The notes under the pieces: generated by a model
Database searches by the model: none
What the model was told of the DNA's origin: nothing
What the model saw: only the letters and a program-made list of their open reading frames with translations
Translations under genes and position numbers: made by a program
Shown: one piece after another, positions 35,072 through 47,559 of the stretch
Numbering within the stretch: the stretch's first letter is position 1
Layout of the letters: every line of letters begins with the position of its first letter
Source: Arenicola marina
Lineage: Eukaryota; Annelida; Polychaeta; Arenicolidae
Direction of reading: 5' to 3'
Assembly: GCA_964019135.1 (NCBI GenBank)
Contig: OZ025249.1
Span: 33,865,759 to 33,929,758 of the forward strand
DNA: 64,000 nt

Positions 35072-38000
35072 GAGCTCTGTATCCAGGCTATCACACACAC
35101 CCGTCGACCGAGCGGTCTCCCCTGTATCCAGGCTATCACACCCACCCGCTGACATGCGGGCTCCTCTGTATCCAGGCTATCACACACACCCGTCGACCGA
35201 GCGGTCTCCCCTGTATCCAGGCTATCACACCCACCCGCTGACATGCGGGCTCCTCTGTATCCAGGCTATCACACACACCCGCTGACCGAGCGGTCTCCCC
35301 TGTATCCAGGCTATCACACACACCCGCTGACCGAGCGGTCTCCCCTGTATCCAGGCTATCACACCCACCCGCTGACATGCGGGCTCCTCTGTATCCAGGC
35401 TATCACACACACCCGCTGACCGAGCGGTCTCCCCTGTATCCAGGATATCACACACACCCGCTGACCGAGCGGTCTCCCCTGTATCCAGGCTATCACACCC
35501 ACCCGCTGACATGCGGGCTCCTCTGTATCCAGGCTATCACACACACCCGCTGACCGAGCGGTCTCCCCTGTATCCAGGCTATCACACACACCCGCTGACC
35601 GAGCGGTCTCCCCTGTATCCAGGCTATCACACACACCCGTTGACCGAGCGGTCTCCCCTGTATCCAGGCTATCACACCAACCCGCTGACATGCGGGCTCC
35701 TCTGTATCCAGGCTATCACACACACCCGCTGACCGAGCGGTCTCCCCTGTATCCAGGCTATCACACACACCTGCTGACCGAGCGGTCTCCCCTGTATCCA
35801 GGCTATCACACCCACCCGCTGACATGCGGGCTCCTCTGTATCCAGGCTATCACACACACCCGCTGACCGAGCGGTCTCCCCTGTATCCAGGCTATCACAC
35901 ACACCCGCTGACCGAGCGGTCTCCCCTGTATCCAGGCTATCACACCCACCCGCTGACATGCGGGCTCCTCTGTATCCAGGCTATCACACACACCCGCTGA
36001 CCGAGCGGTCTCCCCTGTATCCAGGCTATCACACACACCCGCTGACCGAGCGGTCTCCCCTGTATCCAGGCTATCACACACACCCGTTGACCGAGCGGTC
36101 TCCCCTGTATCCAGGCTATCACACCCACCCGCTGACATGCGGGCTCCTCTGTATCCAGGCTATCACACACACCCGCTGACCGAGCGGTCTCCCCTGTATC
36201 CAGGCTATCACACACACCCGCTGACCGAGCGGTCTCCCCTGTATCCAGGCTATCACACCCACCCGCTGACATGCGGGCTCCTCTGTATCCAGGCTATCAC
36301 ACACACCCGCTGACCGAGCGGTCTCCCCTGTATCCAGGCTATCACACACACCCGCTGACCGAGCGGTCTCCCCTGTATCCAGGCTATCACACACACCCGT
36401 TGACCGAGCGGTCTCCCCTGTATCCAGGCTATCACACACACCCGCTGACCGAGCGGTCTCCCCTGTATCCAGGCTATCACACCCACCCGCTGACATGCGG
36501 GCTCCTCTGTATCCAGGCTATCACACACACCCGCTGACCGAGCGGTCTCCCCTGTATCCAGGCTATCACACACACCCGCTGACCGAGCGGTCTCCCCTGT
36601 ATCCAGGCTATCACACACACCCGTTGACCGAGCGGTCTCCCCTGTATCCAGGCTATCACACCCACCCGCTGACATGCGGGCTCCTCTGTATCCAGGCTAT
36701 CACACACACCCGCTGACCGAGCGGTCTCCCCTGTATCCAGGCTATCACACACACCTGCTGACCGAGCGGTCTCCCCTGTATCCAGGCTATCACACCCACC
36801 CGCTGACATGCGGGCTCCTCTGTATCCAGGCTATCACACACACCCGCTGACCGAGCGGTCTCCCCTGTATCCAGGCTATCACACACACCCGCTGACCGAG
36901 CGGTCTCCCCTGTATCCAGGCTATCACACCCACCCGCTGACATGCGGGCTCCTCTGTATCCAGGCTATCACACACACCCGCTGACCGAGCGGTCTCCCCT
37001 GTATCCAGGCTATCACACACACCCGCTGACCGAGCGGTCTCCCCTGTATCCAGGCTATCACACACACCCGTTGACCGAGCGGTCTCCCCTGTATCCAGGC
37101 TATCACACCCACCCGCTGACATGCGGGCTCCTCTGTATCCAGGCTATCACACACACCCGCTGACCGAGCGGTCTCCCCTGTATCCAGGCTATCACACACA
37201 CCCGCTGACCGAGCGGTCTCCCCTGTATCCAGGCTATCACACCCACCCGCTGACATGCGGGCTCCTCTGTATCCAGGCTATCACACACACCCGCTGACCG
37301 AGCGGTCTCCCCTGTATCCAGGCTATCACACACACCCGCTGACCGAGCGGTCTCCCCTGTATCCAGGCTATCACACACACCCGTTGACCGAGCGGTCTCC
37401 CCTGTATCCAGGCTATCACACCCACCCGCTGACATGCGGGCTCCTCTGTATCCAGGCTATCACACACACCCGCTGACCGAGCGGTCTCCCCTGTATCCAG
37501 GCTATCACACACACCCGCTGACCGAGCGGTCTCCCCTGTATCCAGGCTATCACACCCACCCGCTGACATGCGGGCTCCTCTGTATCCAGGCTATCACACA
37601 CACCCGCTGACCGAGCGGTCTCCCCTGTATCCAGGCTATCACACACACCCGCTGACCGAGCGGTCTCCCCTGTATCCAGGCTATCACACCCACCCGCTGA
37701 CATGCGGGCTCCTCTGTATCCAGGCTATCACACACACCCGCTGACATGCGGGCTCCTCTGTATCCAGGCTATCACACCCACCCGTTGACCGAGCGGTCTC
37801 CCCTGTATCCAGGCTATCACACACACCCGTTGACCGAGCGGTCTCCTCTGTATCCAGGCTATCACACACACCCGCTGACCGAGCGGTCTCCCCTGTATCC
37901 AGGCTATCACACCCACCCGCTGACATGCGGGCTCCTCTGTATCCAGGCTATCACACACACCCGCTGACATGCGGGCTCCTCTGTATCCAGGCTATCACAC

Positions 38001-41000
38001 CCACCCGTTGACCGAGCGGTCTCCCCTGTATCCAGGCTATCACACACACCCGTTGACCGAGCGGTCTCCCCTGTATCCAGGCTATCACACCCACCCGTTG
38101 ACCGAGCGGTCTCCTCTGTATCCAGGCTATCACACCCACCCGTTGACCGAGCGGTCTCCCCTGTATCCAGGCTATCACACACACCCGCTGACCGAGCAGT
38201 CTCCCCTGTATCCAGGCTATCACACCCACCCGTTGACCGAGCGGTCTCCCCTTTATCCAGGCTATCACACCCACCCGTTGACCGAGCGGTCTCCCCTTTA
38301 TCCAGGCTATCACACCCACCCGTTGACCGAGCGGTCTCCCCTTTATCCAGGCTATCACACCCACCCGTTGACCGAGCGGTCTCCCCTATATCCAGGCTAT
38401 CACACACACCCGCTGACCGAGCGGTCTCCTCTGTATCCAGGCTATCACACACACCCGTTGACCGAGCGGTCTCCCCTGTATCCAGGCTATCACACACACC
38501 CGTTGACCGAGCGGTCTCCCCTGTATCCAGGCTATCACACACACCCGTTGACCGAGCGGTCTCCCCTGTATCCAGGCTATCACACACACCCGTTGACCGA
38601 ACGCTCTCCCCTGTATCCAGGCTATCACACCCACCCGTTGACCGAGCAGTCTCCCCTGTATCCAGGCTATCACACACACCCGTTGACCGAACGGTCTCCC
38701 CTGTATCCAGGCTATCACACACACCCGTTGACCGAGCAGTCTCCCCTGTATCCAGGCTATCACACACACCCGTTGACCGAGCGGTCTCCTATGTATCCAG
38801 GCTATCACACACACCCGTTGACCGAACGGTCTCCCCTGTATCCAGGCAATCACACACACCCGTTGACCGAACGGTCTCCCCTGTATCCAGGCTATCACAC
38901 CCACCCGTTGACCGAGCAATCTCCCCTGTATCCAGGCTATCACACACACCCGTTGACCGAACAGTCTCTCCTGTATCCAGGCTATCACACACACCCGTTG
39001 ACCGAGCGGTCTCCCCTGTATCCAGGCTATCACACCCACCCGTTGACCGAGCGGTCTCCCCTGTATCCAGGCTATCACACACACCCGTTGACCGAGCGGT
39101 CTCCCCTGTATCCAGGCTATCACACCCACCGTTGACCAAACAGTCTCCCCTGTATCCAGGCTATCACACACACCCGTTGACCGAGCAGTCGCTCCTGTAT
39201 CCAGGCTATCACACACACCGTTGACCGAACAGTCTCCCCTGTATCCAGGCTATCACACACACCGTTGACCGAACAGTCTCCCCTGTATCCAGGCTATCAC
39301 ACACACCCGTTGACCGAGCGGTCTCCCCTGTATCCAGGCTATCACACAGACCCGTTGGCCGAGCGGTCTCCCCTGTATCCAGGCTATCACACACACCGTT
39401 GACCGAACAGTCTCCCCTGTATCCAGGCTATCACACACACCCGTTGACCGAGCAGTCGCCCCTGTATCCAGGCTATCACACACACCGTTGACCGAACAGT
39501 CTCCCCTGTATCCAGGCTATCACACACACCGTTGACCGAACAGTCTCCCCTGTATCCAGGCTATCACACACACCCGTTGACCAAGCAGTCGCCCCTGTAT
39601 CCAGGCTATCACACACACCGTTGACCGAACAGTCTCCCCTGTATCCAGGCTATCACACACACCCGTTGACCGAACAGTCTCCCCTGTATCCAGGCTATCA
39701 CACCCACCTGTTGACCGAGCAGTCGCCCCTGTATCCAGGCTATCACACACACCGTTGACCGAACAGTCTCCCCTGTATCCAGGCTATCACACACACCGTT
39801 GACCGAACAGTCTCCCCTGTATCCAGGCTATCACACACACCCGTTGACCGAGCAGTCGCCCCTGTATCCAGGCTATCACACACACCGTTGACCGAACAGT
39901 CTCCCCTGTATCCAGGCTATCACACACACCCGTTGACCGAACGGTCTCCCCTGTATCCAGGCTATCACACACACCCGTTGACCGAGCGGTCTCTCCTGTA
40001 TCCAGGCTATCACACACACCGTTGACCGAACAGTCTCCCCTGTATCCAGGCTATCACACACACCGTTGACCGAACAGTCTCCCCTGTATCCAGGCTATCA
40101 CACACACCCGTTGACCGAGCAGTCGCCCCTGTATCCAGGCTATCACACACACCGTTGACCGAACAGTCTCCCCTGTATCCAGGCTATCACACACACCCGT
40201 TGACCGAACGGTCTCCCCTGTATCCAGGCTATCACACACACCCGTTGACCGAGCGGTCTCTCCTGTATCCAGGCTATCACACACACCGTTGACCGAACAG
40301 TCTCCCCTGTACCCAGGCTATCACACACACCCGTTGACCGAGCAATCTCCCCTGTATCCAGGCTATCACACACACCCGTTGACCGAACAGTCTCTCCTGT
40401 ATCCAGGCTATCACACACACCCGTTGACCGAGCGGTCTCCCCTGTATCCAGGCTATCACACCCACCCGTTGACCGAGCGGTCTCCCCTGTATCCAGGCTA
40501 TCACACACACCCGTTGACCGAGCGGTCTCCCCTGTATCCAGGCTATCACACACACCGTTGACCAAACAGTCTCCCCTGTATCCAGGCTATCACACACACC
40601 CGTTGACCGAGCAATCGCTCCTGTATCCAGGCTATCACACACACCGTTGACCGAACAGTCTCCCCTGTATCCAGGCTATCACACACACCGTTGACCGAAC
40701 AGTCTCCCCTGTATCCAGGCTATCACACACACCCGTTGACCGAGCGGTCTCCCCTGTATCCAGGCTATCACACAGACCCGTTGGCCGAGCGGTCTCCCCT
40801 GTATCCAGGCTATCACACACACCGTTGACCGAACAGTCTCCCCTGTATCCAGGCTATCACACACACCCGTTGACCAAGCAGTCGCCCCTGTATCCAGGCT
40901 ATCACACACACCGTTGACCGAACAGTCTCCCCTATATCCAGGCTATCACACACACCGTTGACCGAACAGTCTCCCCTGTATCCAGGCTATCACACACACC

Positions 41001-43010
41001 CGTTGACCGAGCAGTCGCCCCTGTATCCAGGCTATCACACACACCGTTGACCGAACAGTCTCCCCTGTATCCAGGCTATCACACACACCCGTTGACCGAA
41101 CGGTCTCCCCTGTATCCAGGCTATCACACACACCCGTTGACCGAGCGGTCTCTCCTGTATCCAGGCTATCACACACACCGTTGACCGAACAGTCTCCCCT
41201 GTACCCAGGCTATCACACACACCCGTTGAGGGAGCAGTCGCCTCTGTATCCAGGCTATCACACACACCGTTGACCAAACAGTCTCCCCTGTATCCAGGCT
41301 ATCACACACACCGTTGACCGAACAGTCTCCCCTGTATCCAGGCATCACACACACCCGTTGACCGAGCAGTCGCCCCTGTATCCAGCCTATCACACACACC
41401 GTTGACCGAATAGTCTCCTCTGTATCCAGGCTATCACACACACCCGTTGACCGAACAGTCTCCCCTGTATCCAGGCTATCACACCCACCCGTTGACCGAA
41501 CAGTTGCCCCTGTATCCAGGCTATCACACACACCGTTGACCGAACAGTCTCCCCTGTATCCAGGCTATCACACACACCGTTGACCGAACAGTCTCCCCTG
41601 TATCCAGGCTATCACACACACCCGTTGACCGAGCAGTCGCCCCTGTATCCAGGCTATCACACACACCGTTGACCGAACAGTCTCCCCTGTATCCAGGCTA
41701 TCACACACACCCGTTGACCGAACGGTCTCCCCTGTATCCAGGCTATCACACACACCCGTTGACCGAGCGGTCTCTCCTGTATCCAGGCTATCACACACAC
41801 CGTTGACCGAACAGTCTCCCCTGTACCCAGGCTATCACACACACCCGTTGAGGGAGCAGTCGCCTCTGTATCCAGGCTATCACACACACCGTTGACCAAA
41901 CAGTCTCCCCTGTATCCAGGCTATCACACACACCGTTGACCGAACAGTCTCCCCTGTATCCAGGCATCACACACACCCGTTGACCGAGCAGTCTCCCCTG
42001 TATCCAACCTATCACACACACCGTTGACCAAATAGTCTCCTCTGTATCCAGGCTATCACACACACCCGTTGACCGAGCGGTCTCCCCTGTATCCAGGCTA
42101 TCACACACACCCGTTGACCGAGCGGTCTCCCCTGTAGCCAGGCCATCACATACACCGTTGACCTAACAGTCTCCCCTGTATCCAGGCTATCACACACACC
42201 CGTTGACCGAGCAGTCGCCCCTGTATCCAGGCTATCACACACACCGTTGACCGAACAATCTCCCCTGTATCCAGGCTATCACACACACCGTTGACCGAAC
42301 AGTCTCCCCTGTATCCAGGCTATCACACGCACCCGTTGACCGAGCAGTCGCCCCTGTATCCAGGCTATCACACACACCGTTGACCGAACAGTCTCCCCTG
42401 TATCCAGGCTATCACACACACCCGTTGACCGATCGGTGTCCCCTGTATCCAGGCTATCACACACACCCGTTGACCGAGCGGTCTCCCCTGTATCCAGGCT
42501 ATCACACACACCGTGGACCGAACAGTCTCCCCTGTATCCAGGCTATCACACATACCCGTTTACCGAGCAGTCGCCCCTGTATCCAGGCTATCACACACAC
42601 CGTTGACCGAACAGTCTCCCCTGTATCCAAGCTATCACACACACCGTTGACCAAACAGTCTCCCCTGTATCCAGGCTATCACACACACCCGTTGACCGAG
42701 CGGTCTCCCCTGTATCCAGGCTATCACACACACCGTTGACCGAACAGTCTCCCCTGTATCCAGGCTATCACACACACCCGTTGACCGAGCAGTCGCCCCT
42801 GTATCCAGGCTATCACACACACCGTTGACCGAACAGTCTCCACTGTATCCAGGCTATCACACACACCGTTGACCGAACAGTCTCCCCTGTATCCAGGCTA
42901 TCACACACACCCGTTGACCGAGCGGTCTCCCCTGTATCCAGGCTATCACACACACCCGTTGACCGAGCGGTCTCCTATGTATCCAGGCTATCACACAAAT
43001 TGGTTGACCA
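35072..43010. repeat. 44/45-bp satellite, about 178 copies, three structural domains
   Basis: The unit contains CCCCTGTATCCAGGCTATCA then CACACACCCG, TTGACCGAGCG and GTCT. Left domain (35072 to about 37760): two or more 45-bp units alternate with a 44-bp variant holding CTGACATGCGGGCTCC. Middle domain (about 37760-39130): nearly all units are 45 bp, so one frame stays open for 388 codons with the 15-residue repeat ERSPLYPGYHTHPLT. Right domain (39131-43010): 45-bp units alternate with 44-bp units that lost one C (CACACACCGTTG). Higher-order periods are described in the findings. Open on both strands; not considered a gene. Confidence 0.98.
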
Positions 43011-43675
43011 CCACCGTGAGTCATTCACACATAGTGTCCTAAATTATTCAATAAGCTGGTCATATAGATAATTAATTGCAAAGCCAGAGAAGTATGACAC
43101 GTATGTTATGTTATATCCGTAATTAAATGGTGAGCGACCAGCGAACTACCTTAATTTAACCACCTATAAATCGTAGTTACCTCATGTTAGGCTTGCAGTC
43201 GCCGATGCAGACTCCGCACACTACGTAGGTCGGTGAGTCCAGCTTGCTCTAAACGCCAGGTTATCCTGGACTGTATGCCCAATGTGTACGTGGTGGGTGG
43301 CTTAGTAACAGCTGGCGGCCAGAGTTAAATTCCTCATCTTCACCATATCGATTGCCCTGGAGATCTGACATTTGTTGTCTGCAGCACGTGTTGAGCTGGG
43401 AATGGAGTGTCAGCCGAACGCTGTGATAAAATATTTTCATAAATCGTGAACTGGGAATTTTAAAATTGAATAATCGTGAATCGGAATATACGACACGCCC
43501 CCCCCCCGCCCCCTCCCCCCCCCTATATAATAGCGAATTAAAACGGTTGCACGTTACGAAAGTGCCATGTAGATATCTATCCAGCGAATTTACCTTTACG
43601 CGTAGCGTAATCAGTAAGCTTGTCCCAACAACAGCTGCGGTGGAAATTGTCTCCATTCCATCAACGCAACGTAGA
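43011..43675. other. intergenic, no gene seen
   Basis: Ordinary composition, with a C run near 43498-43520. At 43443-43490 there is a reverse-oriented copy of the CCCAGTTCACGA motif found around 29660-29920. Confidence 0.5.
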
Positions 43676-43936
43676 CGGTTGGTTGGTTGTATATTCAGGA
43701 CGCTTTAACCACTGTTGGTCATATCGCGTCAATGGGAGAAGGAAGGGAGAGTGGAGCCATGTCCCCGGGGGTAACCCCCTACTCTTTGCGAAGAAGATAT
43801 GGGATCTTTATCCTGCGACCACACAGACACGGCCACAGCGGGGCTCGAACCTCCGATCCACGTGCCGTTAGGCTCTCAGGTGGCCAGAGCACTCAATGCG
43901 AGCGCTCTAACCCACTGAGCTATCAGGACGGCCTCT
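43676..43936 (-). mobile_element. tRNA-derived SINE, copy B, with 11-bp target-site duplication
   Basis: On the - strand the element starts with a tRNA-like head: A box in GATAGCTCAGTGGGTTAGAG, B box GGTTCGAGCCCC. It continues with GTCGCAGGATAAAGATCCCA, GCAAAGAGTAGGGGGTTACC and GACGCGATATGACCA, and ends CAACCAACCAACC. It is flanked by CGCAACGTAGA at 43665-43675 and again at 43937-43947, an 11-bp direct repeat, which marks the insertion borders. The body matches copy A at 30660. Confidence 0.88.
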
Positions 43937-43984
43937 CGCAACGTAGAGATAGTCGTCAGAGCAAAAACTTCGTAAACACAGCCA

Positions 43985-44456
43985 GCTTGTGGCGGGGGTG
44001 GTGGGGGTTGTGGTGGTGGGGCTGGTTGTGGTTGTGGTGGGGGTGGTGGTGGTTGTGGTGGGGGGGGGGGTGTTTGTGTTGGGGGTGGTGGTGGTTGCTG
44101 TGGTGGGGGTGGGGGTGGGGATGGTGGTGGTTGTGGGGGAGTCGTTGTTGTGGTGGGGGTGGTGGTGGTTGTGGTGGTGGTGGCGGTGGTGGTTGTGGTG
44201 GTGGGGTGGTGTGGTGGTGGTTGTGGTGGAGGTGGTGGAGGTTGTGGTGGAGGGGGTGGTGGTTGTGGTAGGGGTTGTGGTGGTTGTTGTGGTGAGGGTG
44301 GTGGTTGTTGTGGTGGTTGTTGTGGTGGGGGTGGGGGTGGGGGTGGTGGTTGTGGTGGTGGTGGTTTTGGTGGGGATGGTGCTGGTTGTGGTGGGGTGGG
44401 GTGGTTGTGGTGAGGGAGTGTTGATTGGGGGGGGGGGGGTGGCGGGGGGGGGGGCT
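43985..44456. repeat. G/T-only low-complexity tract (GGT/GTT microsatellite)
   Basis: About 470 bases of almost pure G and T on the + strand (GGTGGTTGTGGTGG-type), with almost no A or C. The complementary strand gives threonine/proline/histidine-rich open frames that are artefacts. G runs of three or more are frequent enough to form G-quadruplexes. Confidence 0.93.
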
Positions 44457-44579
44457 CGCCACACCCACTGATAATGTTTCAGAGTTGACATCAGGTCCAA
44501 AAGGGCACCGGGTGTGTTTAGACAAACAACCCCCACAAAGCCTGATTACGGGCCTACGTCAAATGTCTAAAAAAGAACG

Positions 44580-45447
44580 GAGCGCCACCGTGCGGGGAAG
44601 CAGGGAACGGAGTGCCACCGTGCGGGGAAGCAGGGAACGGAGTGCCACCGTGCGGGGAAGCAGGGAACGGAGCGCCACCGTGCGGGGAAGCAGGGAACGG
44701 AGTGCCACCGTGCGGGGAAGCAGGGAACGGAGCGCCACCGTGCGGGGAAGCAGGGAACGGAGTGCCACCGTGCGGGGAAGCAGGGAACGGAGCGCCACCG
44801 TGCGGGGAAGCAGGGAACGGAGTGCCACCGTGCGGGGAAGCAGGGAACGGAGTACGGTGGCGGGGAAGCAGGGAACGGAGCGCCACCGTGCGGGGAAGCA
44901 GGGAACGGAGTGCCACCGTGCGGGGAAGCAGGGAACGGAGTGCCACCGTGCGGGGAAGCAGGGAACGGAGCGCCACCGTGCGGGGAAGCAGGGAACGGAG
45001 CGCCACCGTGCGGGGAAGCAGGGAACGGAGTGCCACCGTGCGGGGAAGCAGGGAACGGAGCGCCACCGTGCGGGGAAGCAGGGAACGGAGCGCCACCGTG
45101 CGGGGAAGCAGGGAACGGAGCGCCACCGTGCGGGGAAGCAGGGAACGGAGCGCCACCGTGCGGGGAAGCAGGGAACGGAGTGCCACCGTGCGGGGAAGCA
45201 GGGAACGGAGCGCCACCGTGCGGGGAAGCAGGGAACGGAGCGCCACCGTGCGGGGAAGCAGGGAACGGAGTGCCACCGTGCGGGGAAGCAGGGAACGGAA
45301 CGCCACCGTGCGGGGAAGCAGGGAACGGAGTGCCACCGTGCGGGGAAGCAGGGAACGGAGCGCCACCGTGCGGGGAAGCAGGGAACGGAGCGCCACCGTG
45401 CGGGGAAGCAGGGAACGGAACGCCACCGTGCGGGGAAGCAGGGAACG
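44580..45447. repeat. 30-bp minisatellite, 29 units
   Basis: Twenty-eight 30-bp units (GAGCGCCACCGTGCGGGGAA then GCAGGGAACG) and one 28-bp unit. Variation is mostly GAGC against GAGT. Because the period is divisible by three and the unit has no stop, several frames on both strands are open for about 300 codons, each with a 10-residue repeat such as ERSATVRGSR. No promoter, splice or family evidence supports coding. Confidence 0.97.
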
Positions 45448-47559
45448 CTGGAGGCCGAGCGCGTAAGAACAATATGTTTCCAACCTATACGTAATCTTCA
45501 CGGAGATGCCTCGTACCGTCGAGAAAGTGGCAAACTTCACTTATCTTGACAAGCCTGTTCATACTATTAACTATTGACACCGGTTGACAATTGTCATGCA
45601 TATCCCTTTCATATTCCTGTAGTGAGATGAAACATGCTGTTTACACTTTCGATTTCCTTGTCTGTAATCACTATGTGATCCACCTGGCATGTAAAGCCCA
45701 CGAAATTGATTTGAAGTGAAGTCTATGCTGAAGCTACTGTTCGTCCCAACATTGAAGAACGACTTGGACTACTTGGACATGGCTGTATATTTTACAGTCC
45801 AGGGGTGGATCTAGGTTGGGGGGGGGGGGGGGTGGGTAAGGGTGAAAACTCGCTTGGGAACGTGAGCATACACTGTAAATCAGAAACAATTACATCAGAA
45901 AGTGATATTTTGTAGATGCCACCAAGAGGCGGATTCAGAGGGCGATGTTGGGAGGGGGTGGTTGTGGTGGTTGTGGTGTGTGTGTGTGGGGGGGGGGGGC
46001 TGGTGGTTGTGGTGGCGGGTGGGGGTGGTTGTGGTGGTTTTTTTTTGTGGGAGTGGTTGTGGTGGAGGGTGGTGGGGGTCGTGGTGGTTGTGGTGAGAGT
46101 GCAGTATCTACATCGTACATCCTGCCGCTATGCGAGGGTGGCGCTGCAGTGCAACGGTGCAGCGTTGACGAGAACACACAAAATAAAAAACAGGTCAATC
46201 ACTACTCGCTAAATGGTTTATTCACTAATATTCTCCAATGCGACAGACGTGAGTATGGGTGTGTAGGGAGGAGACCCTGGGGATGGGGGGGGGGGGGGCA
46301 GGCACCGATGGAAGTGCAGGTGGCTCTGAGGGCCGGTTATATAACATCATATCATGAACAGTTTTCAAATATAATCCATCAGTTTATAAAATACGTCGTG
46401 CAATACATAAAGTACAATACATCCATTAGAACAACTACATGCAGCTATATATTGGGTACATGGGGGGTTACTCAAAATCTCCATTTATCATAAACACAAC
46501 AGATATGTATCTAGATATACATGTATCTGGTATTGTGTGACAATTACCTTTATTATAGACCATCCCTTTTCAAATGCTTACACACACACACACACATATA
46601 TATATGTATAATATCTCCGTATATGCTTTATTTTTCAATAGAAGGTTTGCAACAACGTGCATAGCACGTGTATGTTCATCTCTGTTGATAAATATTTCCA
46701 ACTATATAAAATAAACATAACATAAAGCTTGTTATAAAACTTGAATGAAACTACTTCTACCTTGTGCTGCCGAGTCCTGCTGGTCTCTGTCAAGCAAATG
46801 TCACATATATTTGTTATTCATGTATATCACTTACAACATAACAACGTTGTAGAACTATTTTGTAGATGTGATAACATCATGGCACATGTATATGGCACAC
46901 AAGCATTGTTAAAATAATCATCGGCTGTCGGGTCGGAGTGTCTCCATTTACCAGTGACAATATTTGCTTCCGATTTGCCGCACCGTGTATGCCAGCCACG
47001 CTCTTCTTCTTTGTCGCCTACCGTCTTAGTCTGTCTTTCTTCGCGGTCAGTCTCAGAGAATTAGGGAATATGCGCCATGATGAATCCAATAGGTGAGAGC
47101 GAATAATTCAATATTGTAGTGGACCAGTCGACCGCCAAGCGATGATGGAACGTGACGAATTGGAGGGGACAATGCACGGATTAAGCTATCATCGGACTTA
47201 CCGAATCCTCTCCATAGACCGGACATGAACGCCGCAGTGGGGTCTGGTTGTCGTGGAAACACAAATTAATTGCGCGATAATTAGGAAATTTAGCATTACG
47301 TGATGATAGAAACACGGGCGTGACCGTCGCGTTACTCGCGTCAAGTAGCGTCAAGTCTCATGACGGCGACTTATTAACAGAATATGTGGGACATTAATAA
47401 CTCAATTAAAGCTGCTTGCACAACAATTTTCTTCCACCTCTTTGGAACCATAATCAGGGAGCGACGGCCAAACATTATTGGGCTTGTGATGTCGATATAT
47501 ATTGACTTTGGTCATGTCACCGAGACAATGTCGGCGTCAGCACCGTTTACTGCAATTCT
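45448..47559. other. intergenic, with a second G/T tract and a CA/TA microsatellite
   Basis: A G/T-rich stretch like the one at 43985 lies at 45955-46100. A CA run joined to a TA run lies at about 46580-46605. G runs are at 45818-45832 and 46285-46300. No gene recognised. Confidence 0.55.

Noticed and set aside
37969..39135. 388-codon open frame with 15-residue repeats
   Set aside because: It exists only because the 45-bp satellite unit has no stop in this frame; the opposite strand is open as well. No start context, splice site or family, and the frame breaks where units become 44 bp.
43907..44536. Threonine/histidine/proline-rich frame of 209 codons
   Set aside because: It is the complement of the G/T-only tract and contains part of the SINE; no evidence of coding.
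44425..45549. Open frames of about 300-374 codons on both strands
   Set aside because: They are created by the 30-bp array, whose period is divisible by three and lacks stops. Arginine/serine or proline/histidine repeats change frame together at the 28-bp unit.
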